The notes under the pieces: model-generated
Told to the model about the DNA's origin: nothing
Seen by the model: the letters and a program-made list of their open reading frames with translations, nothing else
The model's database searches: none
Shown here: one piece after another, positions 28,740 through 37,001 of the stretch
Numbering within the stretch: the stretch's first letter is position 1
Layout of the letters: each line of letters starts with the position of its first letter
Translations under genes and position numbers: made by a program
From: Actinomycetes bacterium
GTDB taxonomy: Bacteria; Actinomycetota; Acidimicrobiia; Acidimicrobiales; Acidimicrobiaceae
DNA length: 64,000 nt
NCBI GenBank assembly: GCA_021841935.1
Contig: JAKCDL010000001.1
Location: forward strand, 356,708 to 420,707
Reading direction: 5' to 3'

Positions 28740-30206
28740 ATGGCTGACCCACGGGGTTTTCTAAAATTCGAAAGAAAAGGTGCAACGAGACGACCGCCGG
28801 AACTTCGCATTCAGGACTGGAAAGAAGTTTATCTACCGACAAGTGATGAGCTCGTAACCACACAAGCAGCTAGGTGCATGGACTGTGGAATACCATTCTG
28901 TCATCAAGGCTGTCCACTTGGAAATTTGATACCGGAGTGGAATAACCTTACCTACCTAAATGAGTGGAAAGACTCGATAGATCGCCTTCACGCGACCAAC
29001 AACTTCCCCGAATTTACCGGGAGACTCTGCCCCGCACCTTGCGAAACTGCGTGCGTCCTAGGTATTAGCGACGATCCGGTATCTATAAAGCTCATTGAGC
29101 AAGAGACTATCGAGCACGCCTTTGCTCGCAACTTGGTCAAGCCAGTTCACGCGACTAAAAAGAGCTCCAAGAAGATTGCGGTAGTAGGGTCGGGCCCCTC
29201 TGGCCTAGCAGCAGCACAACAGTTAACTCGTGCAGGTCACGATGTGGTGGTCTATGAAAAGAACGACCGCGTTGGTGGCTTACTAAGGTATGGAATACCT
29301 GAATTCAAAATGGAAAAGGCAATCCTAGAGCGACGCCTCGTACAAATGCGTGAAGAAGGTACCATCTTTGTCACCAACACTGAGATCGGCAAAGACATCA
29401 CCATCGAAGAGCTAAAGGCTAACTTCGATGCTGTGGTTTTAGCACTAGGAAGCGAAGTACCCCGCGATCTAAGAGTAGAGGGACGACACCTTGGTGGCAT
29501 TCACCAAGCGATGGAGTTTTTGCCACTAGCAAATCGAGTACAGGAGGGTGACTTCGAGACTCCCGCCCTCTCAGCTGAGGGGAAGCGTGTAGTGATTATC
29601 GGTGGAGGCGATACTGGTGCAGACTGCCTCGGAACGTCCCACCGCCAAGGTGCCAAAAGCGTTATGCAGATTGAGATTATGCCACGTCCAACGGACGAAC
29701 GCCCAACAAATGCGCCCTGGCCGCTTTATCCGATGCTTTACAGGATCTCTTCAGCTCACGAAGAGGGAGGCGTTCGAGATTACGCAATTAACACCGAGGA
29801 GTTCTTGGGCGACGAAGATGGAAACGTCGTTGGAATAAAGGCACATCGCATCGAACTCAAATCGACAGATAAAGGAACTGCCTTTGAAAAAATCGAGGGA
29901 TCGGACTTTATCATTGAAGCCGATATGGTTCTATTTGCCATGGGATTCATAGGAACCCCACTTCAGAGTCACCTCGAAGATGCCGGCATCAAGTTCACAC
30001 CTCGCGGTAGTGTCGCAACAAATAACGATTGGATGACCGAACGCGATGGAATCTTCGCCGCAGGCGACGTACGTCGTGGGCAGTCCTTGATCGTTTGGGC
30101 AATCGCAGAAGGACGTTCGGTGGCACATTCTGTAGATCGCTACCTAATGGGGGATAGCGATTTACCAGCACCGATCTCGACCAACTCATTTGCACTTTCT
30201 CTTTAG
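28740..30206 (+). CDS. gltD: Glutamate synthase (NADPH) small subunit
   Basis: This 488-residue flavoprotein passes electrons from NADPH to GltB. The N-terminal iron-sulfur ligands are in CMDCGIPFCHQGCPLGN and LCPAPCETACVLG. The FAD site is VVGSGPSGLAAAQ near residue 150, and the NADPH site is VIIGGGDTGADCLG near residue 290. A C-terminal FAD contact reads GIFAAGDVRRGQSL. The length is normal. The ATG has AGGAG at 28730-28734. It is the second gene of the gltB-gltD operon. Confidence 0.96.
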   Translation: MADPRGFLKFERKGATRRPPELRIQDWKEVYLPTSDELVTTQAARCMDCGIPFCHQGCPLGNLIPEWNNLTYLNEWKDSIDRLHATNNFPEFTGRLCPAPCETACVLGISDDPVSIKLIEQETIEHAFARNLVKPVHATKKSSKKIAVVGSGPSGLAAAQQLTRAGHDVVVYEKNDRVGGLLRYGIPEFKMEKAILERRLVQMREEGTIFVTNTEIGKDITIEELKANFDAVVLALGSEVPRDLRVEGRHLGGIHQAMEFLPLANRVQEGDFETPALSAEGKRVVIIGGGDTGADCLGTSHRQGAKSVMQIEIMPRPTDERPTNAPWPLYPMLYRISSAHEEGGVRDYAINTEEFLGDEDGNVVGIKAHRIELKSTDKGTAFEKIEGSDFIIEADMVLFAMGFIGTPLQSHLEDAGIKFTPRGSVATNNDWMTERDGIFAAGDVRRGQSLIVWAIAEGRSVAHSVDRYLMGDSDLPAPISTNSFALSL

Positions 30207-30309
30207 AGACGAGTAAACGGGAAACAGTCTGCTGAAAAATAGAATTGAGCGGCCTGGTCATTTCGATAGATTTATCTGTCGCTAAAGTTTCGACTTTCAT
30301 ACGACTTTT

Positions 30310-30351
30310 GGGCAATTGACATTTGCAACTTCGCAAAAAGGTCAATTGCCC
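30310..30351. terminator. Nested hairpin overlapping the 3' end of the CAP-like gene
   Basis: GGGCAATTGAC (30310-30320) pairs perfectly with GTCAATTGCCC (30341-30351), with an inner TTTGC/GCAAA stem and loop AACTTC. It lies after gltD on the plus strand and covers the last codons and stop of the minus-strand gene. It is a likely bidirectional terminator, although no T-run flanks it on either strand. Confidence 0.5.
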
Positions 30352-31148
30352 AAATTCTTATCAACCTTAATCGGTGTCTGAACTTGCTCGAAAGCAGCTG
30401 CATAGGATGGAACCGAAAGTGAGCTCGGGCCACTAGTTACAACCGCAGCGCCCGCTAGCAAAATTGTTCCTCCACTAGGATCATAAGTTGCCAATATACC
30501 CTCTCTGTGACCCCAACATCCCTGGGCCCTAGCCGAGGTGCAGTCGACATTAATAGTATTGTCGGAGTTGCCGCCCCAGCCATCGTTATACATCCAGTCA
30601 TAGTCAGCTAGAAGTGCGCTTTGATACCCACCGGCCCAAATGCTGTTGTACACAAGCCAGTTCCCATCATGTTTTGACGGATTTGGATCGTTTCCAGCCT
30701 TAGCAGCGATCAGAGAGTCGGCATTCAACGAGTTTAGAACTCCAACGTAAGGAGGCAAATTGCGGGATACTCTCTCTGCATTTACAACATAAATTACTTG
30801 CATAGAAGGAGAGAGTGATTCAAAGTTACTTGGAAGAGTCATAGGAGGTACACCTTCGGCCCTGTGTCTTGCATTTATGTCCCTCAAAACGGCTTGGTCG
30901 CAGGCTTTGGTATTGACAATTGAATTTTGATTGAAAGAGTCAGGATAGTAGTCCAACTGAAATCCAGCGTCTGCCTTACCTGCTACACAAATATTCCACG
31001 TCGCATCTGAGATAGAGGAGTTTTTAGATGGGTTCGGAATGTTTTGTGAGTAATTGTCACCCACAGGTCCACTTGTCAAAACCAAAAAGACTACGGTTAC
31101 CAGGGTGAACAAAGTAAATCGCTTCAAAGGTACCCCGTCACTAATCAT
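30342..31148 (-). CDS. Secreted CAP/SCP-like protein
   Basis: The protein has 268 residues with a hydrophobic signal segment (about 9-28). The middle part has QVIYVVNAERVSRNLPPY, a pattern like the first helix of CAP/SCP-domain proteins (LxxxNxxRxxxGLPPL), and a later CWGHREGILA resembling the conserved GHRxNIL motif. Cysteines near residues 54 and 83, and in VDCTSARAQGCWGH, suggest disulfides outside the cell. Bacterial CAP-like proteins are exported and mostly of unknown function. The assignment rests on two motifs, so family confidence is moderate. The gene stands alone, convergent with gltD. Confidence 0.6.
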   Translation of the reverse strand: MISDGVPLKRFTLFTLVTVVFLVLTSGPVGDNYSQNIPNPSKNSSISDATWNICVAGKADAGFQLDYYPDSFNQNSIVNTKACDQAVLRDINARHRAEGVPPMTLPSNFESLSPSMQVIYVVNAERVSRNLPPYVGVLNSLNADSLIAAKAGNDPNPSKHDGNWLVYNSIWAGGYQSALLADYDWMYNDGWGGNSDNTINVDCTSARAQGCWGHREGILATYDPSGGTILLAGAAVVTSGPSSLSVPSYAAAFEQVQTPIKVDKNLGN

Positions 31149-31187
31149 TACTGGGCGATTCTTTTAGTCTACATTATCAATAGCCAA

Positions 31188-31222
31188 AAGAGGGGGTAGG
31201 GAAATTTACCCTACCCCCTCTT
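31188..31222 (-). terminator. Perfect-stem terminator of the amino-acid permease gene
   Basis: AAGAGGGGGTAGGG (31188-31201) pairs perfectly with CCCTACCCCCTCTT (31209-31222) around loop AAATTTA. On the minus strand TTTT follows within the stem end. It lies 36 bases after the permease stop and before the CAP-like gene start, so it should end the permease transcript. Confidence 0.8.
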
Positions 31223-31257
31223 GCCCAAATAGTTAGTGCCTGTTCGAAATATACGAA

Positions 31258-32727
31258 TTAGCTGATGTCAGCCAGTTCGTATGCAACAGCTTTCGTCTTG
31301 AAGAACGGCGTCTTGGCGCTATACCTAACTATCAGAACAAGTGGGATACCCGCTCCGAAGGTAATTAAGATTGGAAGGGATGTGGAGAGTCCTGATTGAG
31401 CTACTACCTGATATCCGATCCAGATCAAAAATGCCCCACCAACGAATGGAAGAATACCGGCAAAGAAGAGTATCGACGGCTTCTTGGTCAAGACTTTACG
31501 ATATGCCCACGCACTTCCAATTCCAGTGATGCCGTAGTAAAAGGCCACTAGAACACCTATATCGGCAACCATGTTAGCAAAGACGTTATTTACAGAAGAG
31601 GAAAAGGTAGTCAACCAAATTCCAATAAAGGAGAGAAGGGCGAGAATTAGCGTTCCTGCAACTGGCGTCAACCACTTCTTGTGGATCTTGGCGAAAATGC
31701 CTGGGAAGACTCCATCGCGAGCCATCGAAAGCGTAATTCTCGATGCTGGGAGCAATGTGGTTTGAGTAGTCGCCACAGTAGAAGACAATATTGCCACCAA
31801 CATTATGTAGTTCCATGGCTTTGGAAGAACTTGTTGTGCAAAGTAAAAGAGGGCGTTGCCACCTTGCTTTTGAATTACAGCCGAAGGCACGAGCATTTGC
31901 ATAGCGATGTTATTGACAAGAAATACCACGAGCAGCAAGAACATCGAGTTGATTCCGGCGATACCTGGAGTCTCAGCAGCATCTTGACTCTCTTCGTTCA
32001 AGTTTGACGCTGTGTCCCAACCCCAAAAGAAGAAGACTCCGAGGGCAGCACCAACTGCAAGACCACTAATGCCATGAATATTTAGCGGATTCAACCAACC
32101 AAAACTAAATGAAGAAGAACCATGTGGATGGTTGGCGAGTACCTTAAAGATTGCGATGATCGAAAATATGATTACGGCAACGTATTCAATGGCGACGAGA
32201 ACCCACTGAAAGTTGGCAGTTGCGCGGATTCCTACGATGCAGATCCATGTTATGAATGCGAACCAAATCGACGAGACTAACGCAGTCCAATAGACAGAAC
32301 CAGCGGTTCCTGATCCGATTACGTTCAATGTATTTAGGAATGACAGAGTATTTTGACCAGCTAATGTAGCCGCCGATGTACAGAAGAGAACTGATGCCGC
32401 GACCTGTACCCAACCGTTAAACCAACCCAAATATGGTGACATCGTCCTAGAGACCCAAGAGTACGAAGCACCACAACTAGGATCCTGCTTGTTCAAGTAA
32501 TAATAGGCAAATGCAATTGCCAGGACCGGTAAAAAACTCACCAAAATAATTGCCGGTGCTGTAAACCCTACCGCCGCAACGACCAAACCTATCGTCGAAG
32601 CAATGGAGTATGCCGGCGCTACGCTCGCGACTGCAACAGCCGTAGAGTCAAAGAGCGAGAGCACATTTGACTTAAGGTGCAACTCGTCCGTACCACCACC
32701 TGGCGGCTGTTCGGTTGTCATAGACAT
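31258..32727 (-). CDS. APC-family amino acid permease
   Basis: This 489-residue membrane protein has about twelve transmembrane helices. The N-terminal part has SVAPAYSIASTIGLVVAAVG and DPSCGASYSWVSRTMSPYLGWFNGWVQ, the conserved first and third helices of the APC superfamily. FFFWGWDTASNLNEESQDA, midway, is the usual sixth-helix/loop motif. It would import an amino acid or a related amine in exchange or with protons. The substrate is not predictable. An AAGGAG Shine-Dalgarno lies 11 bases before the first ATG. Either of two closely spaced Met codons may be the start. It is a single gene with its own terminator. Confidence 0.9.
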   Translation of the reverse strand: MSMTTEQPPGGGTDELHLKSNVLSLFDSTAVAVASVAPAYSIASTIGLVVAAVGFTAPAIILVSFLPVLAIAFAYYYLNKQDPSCGASYSWVSRTMSPYLGWFNGWVQVAASVLFCTSAATLAGQNTLSFLNTLNVIGSGTAGSVYWTALVSSIWFAFITWICIVGIRATANFQWVLVAIEYVAVIIFSIIAIFKVLANHPHGSSSFSFGWLNPLNIHGISGLAVGAALGVFFFWGWDTASNLNEESQDAAETPGIAGINSMFLLLVVFLVNNIAMQMLVPSAVIQKQGGNALFYFAQQVLPKPWNYIMLVAILSSTVATTQTTLLPASRITLSMARDGVFPGIFAKIHKKWLTPVAGTLILALLSFIGIWLTTFSSSVNNVFANMVADIGVLVAFYYGITGIGSAWAYRKVLTKKPSILFFAGILPFVGGAFLIWIGYQVVAQSGLSTSLPILITFGAGIPLVLIVRYSAKTPFFKTKAVAYELADIS

Positions 32728-33061
32728 TTTTATGCGATCTCCTTATCGTATTTCCTTTTCGTGGATATATGAAATCAAGAGATGAGCAATTGGCCTGCAA
32801 ACTTAGAGGACCAAAACGGTCGCTCAGCCTGAATTCCCCACTCAACTTCCCCCAATATCCCCCTTGTAATTATTATCTACGTCCAGGAACACCAGGCTCA
32901 CTTTTCGTTACAATCTCAATAAAAAAGTGTAAAAATCTTATAAAAAACGTGTATCTCATGTTGAATCCTTATAATTTTTCGCAATTTACTAACAATTTCG
33001 TACTTTTACCAAGATTGTCGGCCTGGGTAAAGGCAAGCTCGGACGAAATAGACTTGTTCCG
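32728..33061. other. AT-rich intergenic region, likely divergent promoters
   Basis: This 334-base gap separates the divergent permease and lipoprotein genes. It is AT-rich with several A-runs and a TATAAT at 32970-32975, but I see no well-spaced -35 element. I see no gene and no clear operator in it. Confidence 0.4.
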
Positions 33062-33868
33062 ATGTCATCTGGAAAAAGAGTCTTTTCATTCGCAATAAAG
33101 CAGGTAAAGGTATCTTTGCTGTTAGTGGTGGCTGCACTCACAGCAGCCTGCGGACAAAGCTCACCAGACACGCAAGCTAATCTTGCAGGTCCTCAAGCTA
33201 GCAACACCCATACTTTGCTTTCAACCACTACGACTGATGCACTTATCGGTAACAACTTGGGGATTGCTCCCCTCTGTCAAGCGTATGATTATCTCGTTTC
33301 GACCTACATACTTTTTCCGCAGTTAGCCCAACTGAGTGCATCGGAGAGCCAAGCGGCTTCGCAAAGGGCCGAAAGTGCAATAAAACTCGTCGCCAAAAAG
33401 GCTATTTCGATTGGACTCTCTCAACAGCAAATTCTCGCGCTCTCTACCTTCTATCAATTTACGCCAACTAACAAAGGAGGGACATCAGCGTCCGCTGGCG
33501 CCACTCTCACCGCTCTTCGTACATTCTTTACTCCTTTGTGCCAGCCAATGCGACCCACTGGTGCGACGACTTCACAGATGCAACAGAACGCTGTTTCCTC
33601 TGGAATGACTTCTAAGTGCATTCAAAGCTCGTCTTACCTCATATCGAGCGCCGACCCGACGTACGGGGTGGTGATCGCAAGTTCCCCTTCTTGCTACGGC
33701 GATGGTTCAACTGGCGTGGCACTCCGTGTATCGAGCACAGGTAGCGCGTTGATTCAGAGATTTACCAATTATCCATGTGGGCAGATGCCGCCTTGGATAA
33801 TTGAGAACCTCTTTGGAGACAAGGGTGTCACGTCGTGTTATCCGGGAGGTTACCTAACAATCGGTTAG
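33062..33868 (+). CDS. Predicted lipoprotein of unknown function
   Basis: The 268-residue protein starts MSSGKRVFSFAIKQVKVSL, followed by a hydrophobic core and a lipobox LTAAC with the lipidated Cys near residue 30. A Thr/Ser-rich linker follows. The first part of the mature protein looks helical (SASESQAASQRAESAIKLVAKKA); the second part has five or so cysteines in CIQSS, SPSCYGDG, YPCGQM and TSCYPGG, suggesting disulfides outside the cell. I do not recognise the family. It ends 12 bases from the end of the convergent MarR gene. Confidence 0.65.
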   Translation: MSSGKRVFSFAIKQVKVSLLLVVAALTAACGQSSPDTQANLAGPQASNTHTLLSTTTTDALIGNNLGIAPLCQAYDYLVSTYILFPQLAQLSASESQAASQRAESAIKLVAKKAISIGLSQQQILALSTFYQFTPTNKGGTSASAGATLTALRTFFTPLCQPMRPTGATTSQMQQNAVSSGMTSKCIQSSSYLISSADPTYGVVIASSPSCYGDGSTGVALRVSSTGSALIQRFTNYPCGQMPPWIIENLFGDKGVTSCYPGGYLTIG

Positions 33869-33880
33869 CGATATGGGCCT

Positions 33881-34432
33881 CTACGGAACGGGGTCTTCAC
33901 CGGAACTTCGTAGCTTTACGCCAGTTGCAAGTATTGTGCGCAGTGCCTTTCCGGTCTCAATCTTCTGCTCTAACGAAAGATCAGAAACTAACCGCGCCTC
34001 TTCTTTGTTATAAAGTGGAGCAATCATTTCAATCAACGAAGTTCCTTCGCTCGTAAGAGAGACTAATACTTTTCTCTTATCCGACGAATGCACAGTTCTC
34101 TTGCACAACCCTCGCCTCTCTAGTGTCGTCACCACTCCAGTGAGGGTTCCCTTCGTTACACCAGCACGACTAGCAAGACGATTTGCCTCCATCTCGCCCC
34201 AAGTTAACAACGTAAAGAGAACTACGAATGCCGTAAACGAAAGTTGGCTTTCGCCTAGCACCTCACGTTCCATATGGTTGCGAAGCAGTGAAGCAACCCT
34301 ATAGACGTTTGACATTACACCAGTAGCAAAGCGATCGACATCCCTATCGCCAAATTTGGCGAGGATATCTTGTTCTAATGGCGGAAGACGTTCATCATCA
34401 TCTCCGGCGAAACCCCAAGCCAAATGCACCAA
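33881..34432 (-). CDS. MarR-family transcriptional regulator
   Basis: This 183-residue protein has a winged helix-turn-helix core: LSFTAFVVLFTLLTWGEMEANRLASRAGVTKGTLTGVVTTLERRGLCKRT, then the wing HSSDKRKVLVSLT. The order is that of MarR, with flanking dimerisation helices. Members repress or activate nearby genes and release DNA on binding small phenolic or lipophilic ligands or on oxidation. The cupin gene lies upstream on the same strand and may be a partner. The target and ligand are unknown. Confidence 0.85.
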   Translation of the reverse strand: MVHLAWGFAGDDDERLPPLEQDILAKFGDRDVDRFATGVMSNVYRVASLLRNHMEREVLGESQLSFTAFVVLFTLLTWGEMEANRLASRAGVTKGTLTGVVTTLERRGLCKRTVHSSDKRKVLVSLTSEGTSLIEMIAPLYNKEEARLVSDLSLEQKIETGKALRTILATGVKLRSSGEDPVP

Positions 34433-34514
34433 CCATCTATTGAAAGTTAAATTTAGTAAAGGTTAGCACTTGGAATTTATCTCCATTGCGAAAACAATAT
34501 TTGCAATTAGATCG

Positions 34515-34895
34515 CTACAGATTTCCTCCGTGGTTTTCTTCCCACCGTGTGACTCCAAAAGAGATCGTTAGTATCTCAGCACTCGAATTTCGTGTAGCGC
34601 CATGCCAATGGCGTTCTCCCGGTTGAACAACAACGAGAGATCCCTCTTGAACTTCATTTGATTCACCCTTGTCATTACTTATCAGGACGCTGTTTTCAAG
34701 GACGTAGATATATTGACCGCCCGGATGAGTATGCCAATTCGTTACCGATCCCGGTTCATAGCGCACTCTCAAAAGGTCAGGATCTAGAGGGTTGACCGAA
34801 GATCGTAACGAACGAACTTCTACATCTCCCGAGTATCTATCAAGGTTAACTGTCTGCACTTCACCTTGATCAACTACCTTCAAAGAAGTCACCAC
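34515..34895 (-). CDS. Small single-domain cupin protein
   Basis: The protein has 126 residues with one cupin barrel. The first cupin motif reads NWHTHPGGQYIYVLEN, with two His and a Gln in place of the usual Glu; the second reads VVVQPGERHWHGAT with the third metal His. A metal site is therefore likely. There is no signal peptide. Small cupins of this type include quercetinase-like dioxygenases and carboxymuconolactone-associated proteins, so substrate assignment is not possible. It lies 82 bases upstream of the MarR gene on the same strand. Confidence 0.75.
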   Translation of the reverse strand: MVTSLKVVDQGEVQTVNLDRYSGDVEVRSLRSSVNPLDPDLLRVRYEPGSVTNWHTHPGGQYIYVLENSVLISNDKGESNEVQEGSLVVVQPGERHWHGATRNSSAEILTISFGVTRWEENHGGNL

Positions 34896-34971
34896 CCACT
34901 AGACGTTTTCTCAAAAGCTAGTAGAGGTTGCTCATTCTGTGCGAGAAGAAAGTTGTGAAATCTTTCACACG

Positions 34972-35352
34972 TTATTCCCAATACCTAGCTTTATCAGGAA
35001 AAATATGACGTACCCCACCTCTGGGATCTTCACAATCACCGATGTATCTCGGAATAATGTGCAGATGAGCGTGCCCGACCGTTTGGCCCGCCACGGCTCC
35101 GCCGTTGACTCCGATGTTATAGCCAGCTAATTCAAAACTATCTCTAAGTCGATCCAGCACCTTGCTAACGAAGGGCATTAGCTCCGCTAGAGCCTTTGGC
35201 TCCAGTTCAAAAAATTCGAATACGTGAATGCGTGGAACCACCAAGGTATGACCCCTGGCGACCGGGAAGCGATCGTAAATTGCAGTGAAAAAATCACTCT
35301 CGTGAACTAATTCGCCGACATAACTACAGAACGGACACGCAACATCATTCAC
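34972..35352 (-). CDS. HIT-family nucleotide hydrolase/transferase
   Basis: This 126-residue protein has the histidine-triad motif GHAHLHIIPRY near residues 93-102, preceded by a normal HIT fold including SDFFTAIYDRFPVARGHTLVVPRIH. Such proteins hydrolyse or transfer nucleotidyl groups, for example AMP from adenylylated amines or dinucleotide polyphosphates. CPFC at residues 6-9 suggests half of a zinc site as in other HIT proteins, though later ligands are not obvious. It is soluble and on the same strand as the decarboxylase upstream, separated by a hairpin. Confidence 0.88.
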   Translation of the reverse strand: MNDVACPFCSYVGELVHESDFFTAIYDRFPVARGHTLVVPRIHVFEFFELEPKALAELMPFVSKVLDRLRDSFELAGYNIGVNGGAVAGQTVGHAHLHIIPRYIGDCEDPRGGVRHIFPDKARYWE

Positions 35353-35396
35353 GCTTCCCCCTCAGATCTACCTTTATTTCGACTTTTATGCTCTGG

Positions 35397-35444
35397 GATT
35401 GACTACTAACAAAAGATAAAAGGCGGCCAAGTTAGTTGTCAATC
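35397..35444 (-). terminator. Hairpin between decarboxylase and HIT genes
   Basis: GATTGACTACTAAC (35397-35410) pairs with GTTAGTTGTCAATC (35431-35444) apart from one T/T mismatch, with a 20-base loop. It lies just after the decarboxylase stop and 45 bases before the HIT start, both on the minus strand. It could end the decarboxylase transcript or be an operator for the HIT gene. No T-run is present. Confidence 0.4.
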
Positions 35445-35457
35445 AAAACCCAAACCT

Positions 35458-36813
35458 TTACGCCATCGCATCCAAAACCAAATCAACGTCGTTTTCAGTG
35501 GTGTTCGGATTAATAAAACAGAGGCGCGCCAGTCGCTCTCCCCTGAATGTTGTTGGTTGCACAAAAGCTACTTGCTCCCTCAACAGATTATTTGACCAGT
35601 TCACGTAGTCTTCGCTAGTCCATCTGGCTCTTCGAAATACGACGATCGAAGTCTCTGGTTCAATTGCTAACTCGAGATATGGGCGAGACGTGATCTGATC
35701 TAGTGCATATTGTGTTATGTCAAGGGTCCTATCGATTGCCTCACGATAACGTGCTATCCCGTAGGTCGCCAGAGAAAACCAGAATGGTAAACCACGGGAA
35801 CGTCGAGTCAAATGGTAGGCAAAAGAAGCGGGGTTAAAGTCACGCTCTTCGTTGATGTCTTCTAGATAGCTAGCCTCTTGAGTCATCGCATATGCGGCAT
35901 CGCTTGGACGTGAGTAGATCACCGCAGCACAATCAAAGGGTGCAAAGAGCCATTTATGGGGATCAACGACGAAAGAGTCTGCGCCTTCAATACCGTTGTA
36001 AAGGTGACGTATTCGATTTGAAAGAAGTCCGGCGCCACCATAGGCCCCATCTACGTGCATCCATAGGTTATGTCGCTCCTTAAAGTTTCTAACCCCATCG
36101 AGCCGATCCACGATACCTGTATTGGTAACACCAGCAGTCGCGGTCACTGCAAAGACGCGTCGCCTGTCATCATCGTCGAGCGTCGCAAAGCGCCTCTCCA
36201 GTGCTTCTTCGGTCAAACGACCTTTTTCGTCACCGTCTACGAGAATGACATCTACATCCATTATTCGAGCAGCCATAGTGATCGAAGAGTGCGCATCCGC
36301 TGATGCAAGAACAGCTCCCCTACCAACGAGCTCATTTCGGTAGCGTGCCCTTTCACGAGCAGCAACTAGTCCCGCTAGGTTCCCAGCCGATCCTCCTGAA
36401 ACAAATGTTCCGCCTGCAGTTTCACTCATACCAGCGAGGTTTGCCAAAAAGGAAATCGCTTCATTTTCTAGATAGACTGCACCGGCTCCTTCAATCCATG
36501 TGGAACCACATATGTTCGATGCCGAAACAACAAGGTCAAATAAGGTAGCCGCCTTGGTTGGAGCATTTGGGACAAATGCCAAAAATCGAGGATTGTCTGA
36601 ACTCATGGTAGCAAGCGAGTAGCCTTCAGCAAATCTTCGCAACGCCTCCGTTCCGCCAATTCCCTCTTCTGTGATGTTCGCCGGAAATAAGGCGGCTAGC
36701 TCGGACAATGGCTTTGGTCCATCCAAAGGAATTGGGTCTAGCCCTACTCGGTACAGAGAGTAGCGTATGATCTCATCAGCTAACTCTTGCATTTGCTCGT
36801 CAAAACTGTGCAC
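35458..36813 (-). CDS. PLP-dependent group II amino acid decarboxylase
   Basis: This enzyme of about 451 residues belongs to the pyridoxal-phosphate decarboxylase group that includes aromatic amino acid, glutamate, and 2,4-diaminobutyrate decarboxylases. The PLP lysine is in VDPHKWLFAPFDC, the PLP-contacting MHVDGAYGG lies before it, and GGTFVSGGSAGNLAGLV upstream holds the phosphate. I choose the GTG at 36813 (reading MHSFDEQMQELADEII), because GGAGGT sits a few bases in front; an ATG at 36834 is also in frame. Substrate is unknown. It is divergent from the amidase gene. Confidence 0.88.
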   Translation of the reverse strand: MHSFDEQMQELADEIIRYSLYRVGLDPIPLDGPKPLSELAALFPANITEEGIGGTEALRRFAEGYSLATMSSDNPRFLAFVPNAPTKAATLFDLVVSASNICGSTWIEGAGAVYLENEAISFLANLAGMSETAGGTFVSGGSAGNLAGLVAARERARYRNELVGRGAVLASADAHSSITMAARIMDVDVILVDGDEKGRLTEEALERRFATLDDDDRRRVFAVTATAGVTNTGIVDRLDGVRNFKERHNLWMHVDGAYGGAGLLSNRIRHLYNGIEGADSFVVDPHKWLFAPFDCAAVIYSRPSDAAYAMTQEASYLEDINEERDFNPASFAYHLTRRSRGLPFWFSLATYGIARYREAIDRTLDITQYALDQITSRPYLELAIEPETSIVVFRRARWTSEDYVNWSNNLLREQVAFVQPTTFRGERLARLCFINPNTTENDVDLVLDAMA

Positions 36814-37001
36814 TAGACCTCCAAAACAACTCAATTAGAGCCGAATCATGATCCTATTAGCTCTCTATATGCAAAAACTAAACTCAAATTCCAATAAAGT
36901 GCTAATTATTTTAGAAATTTTTACAATTTTTTGAATATCGCAATAAAAAAGTTGCTATCGGTTCAGAAGTTGCATTATGTCCCATTTATCGATATTTCAA
37001 T

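Noticed and set aside
34515..35352. A cupin-MarR-HIT operon
   Set aside because: The genes are on the same strand, but gaps of 76-82 bases and unrelated families do not support a single functional unit.
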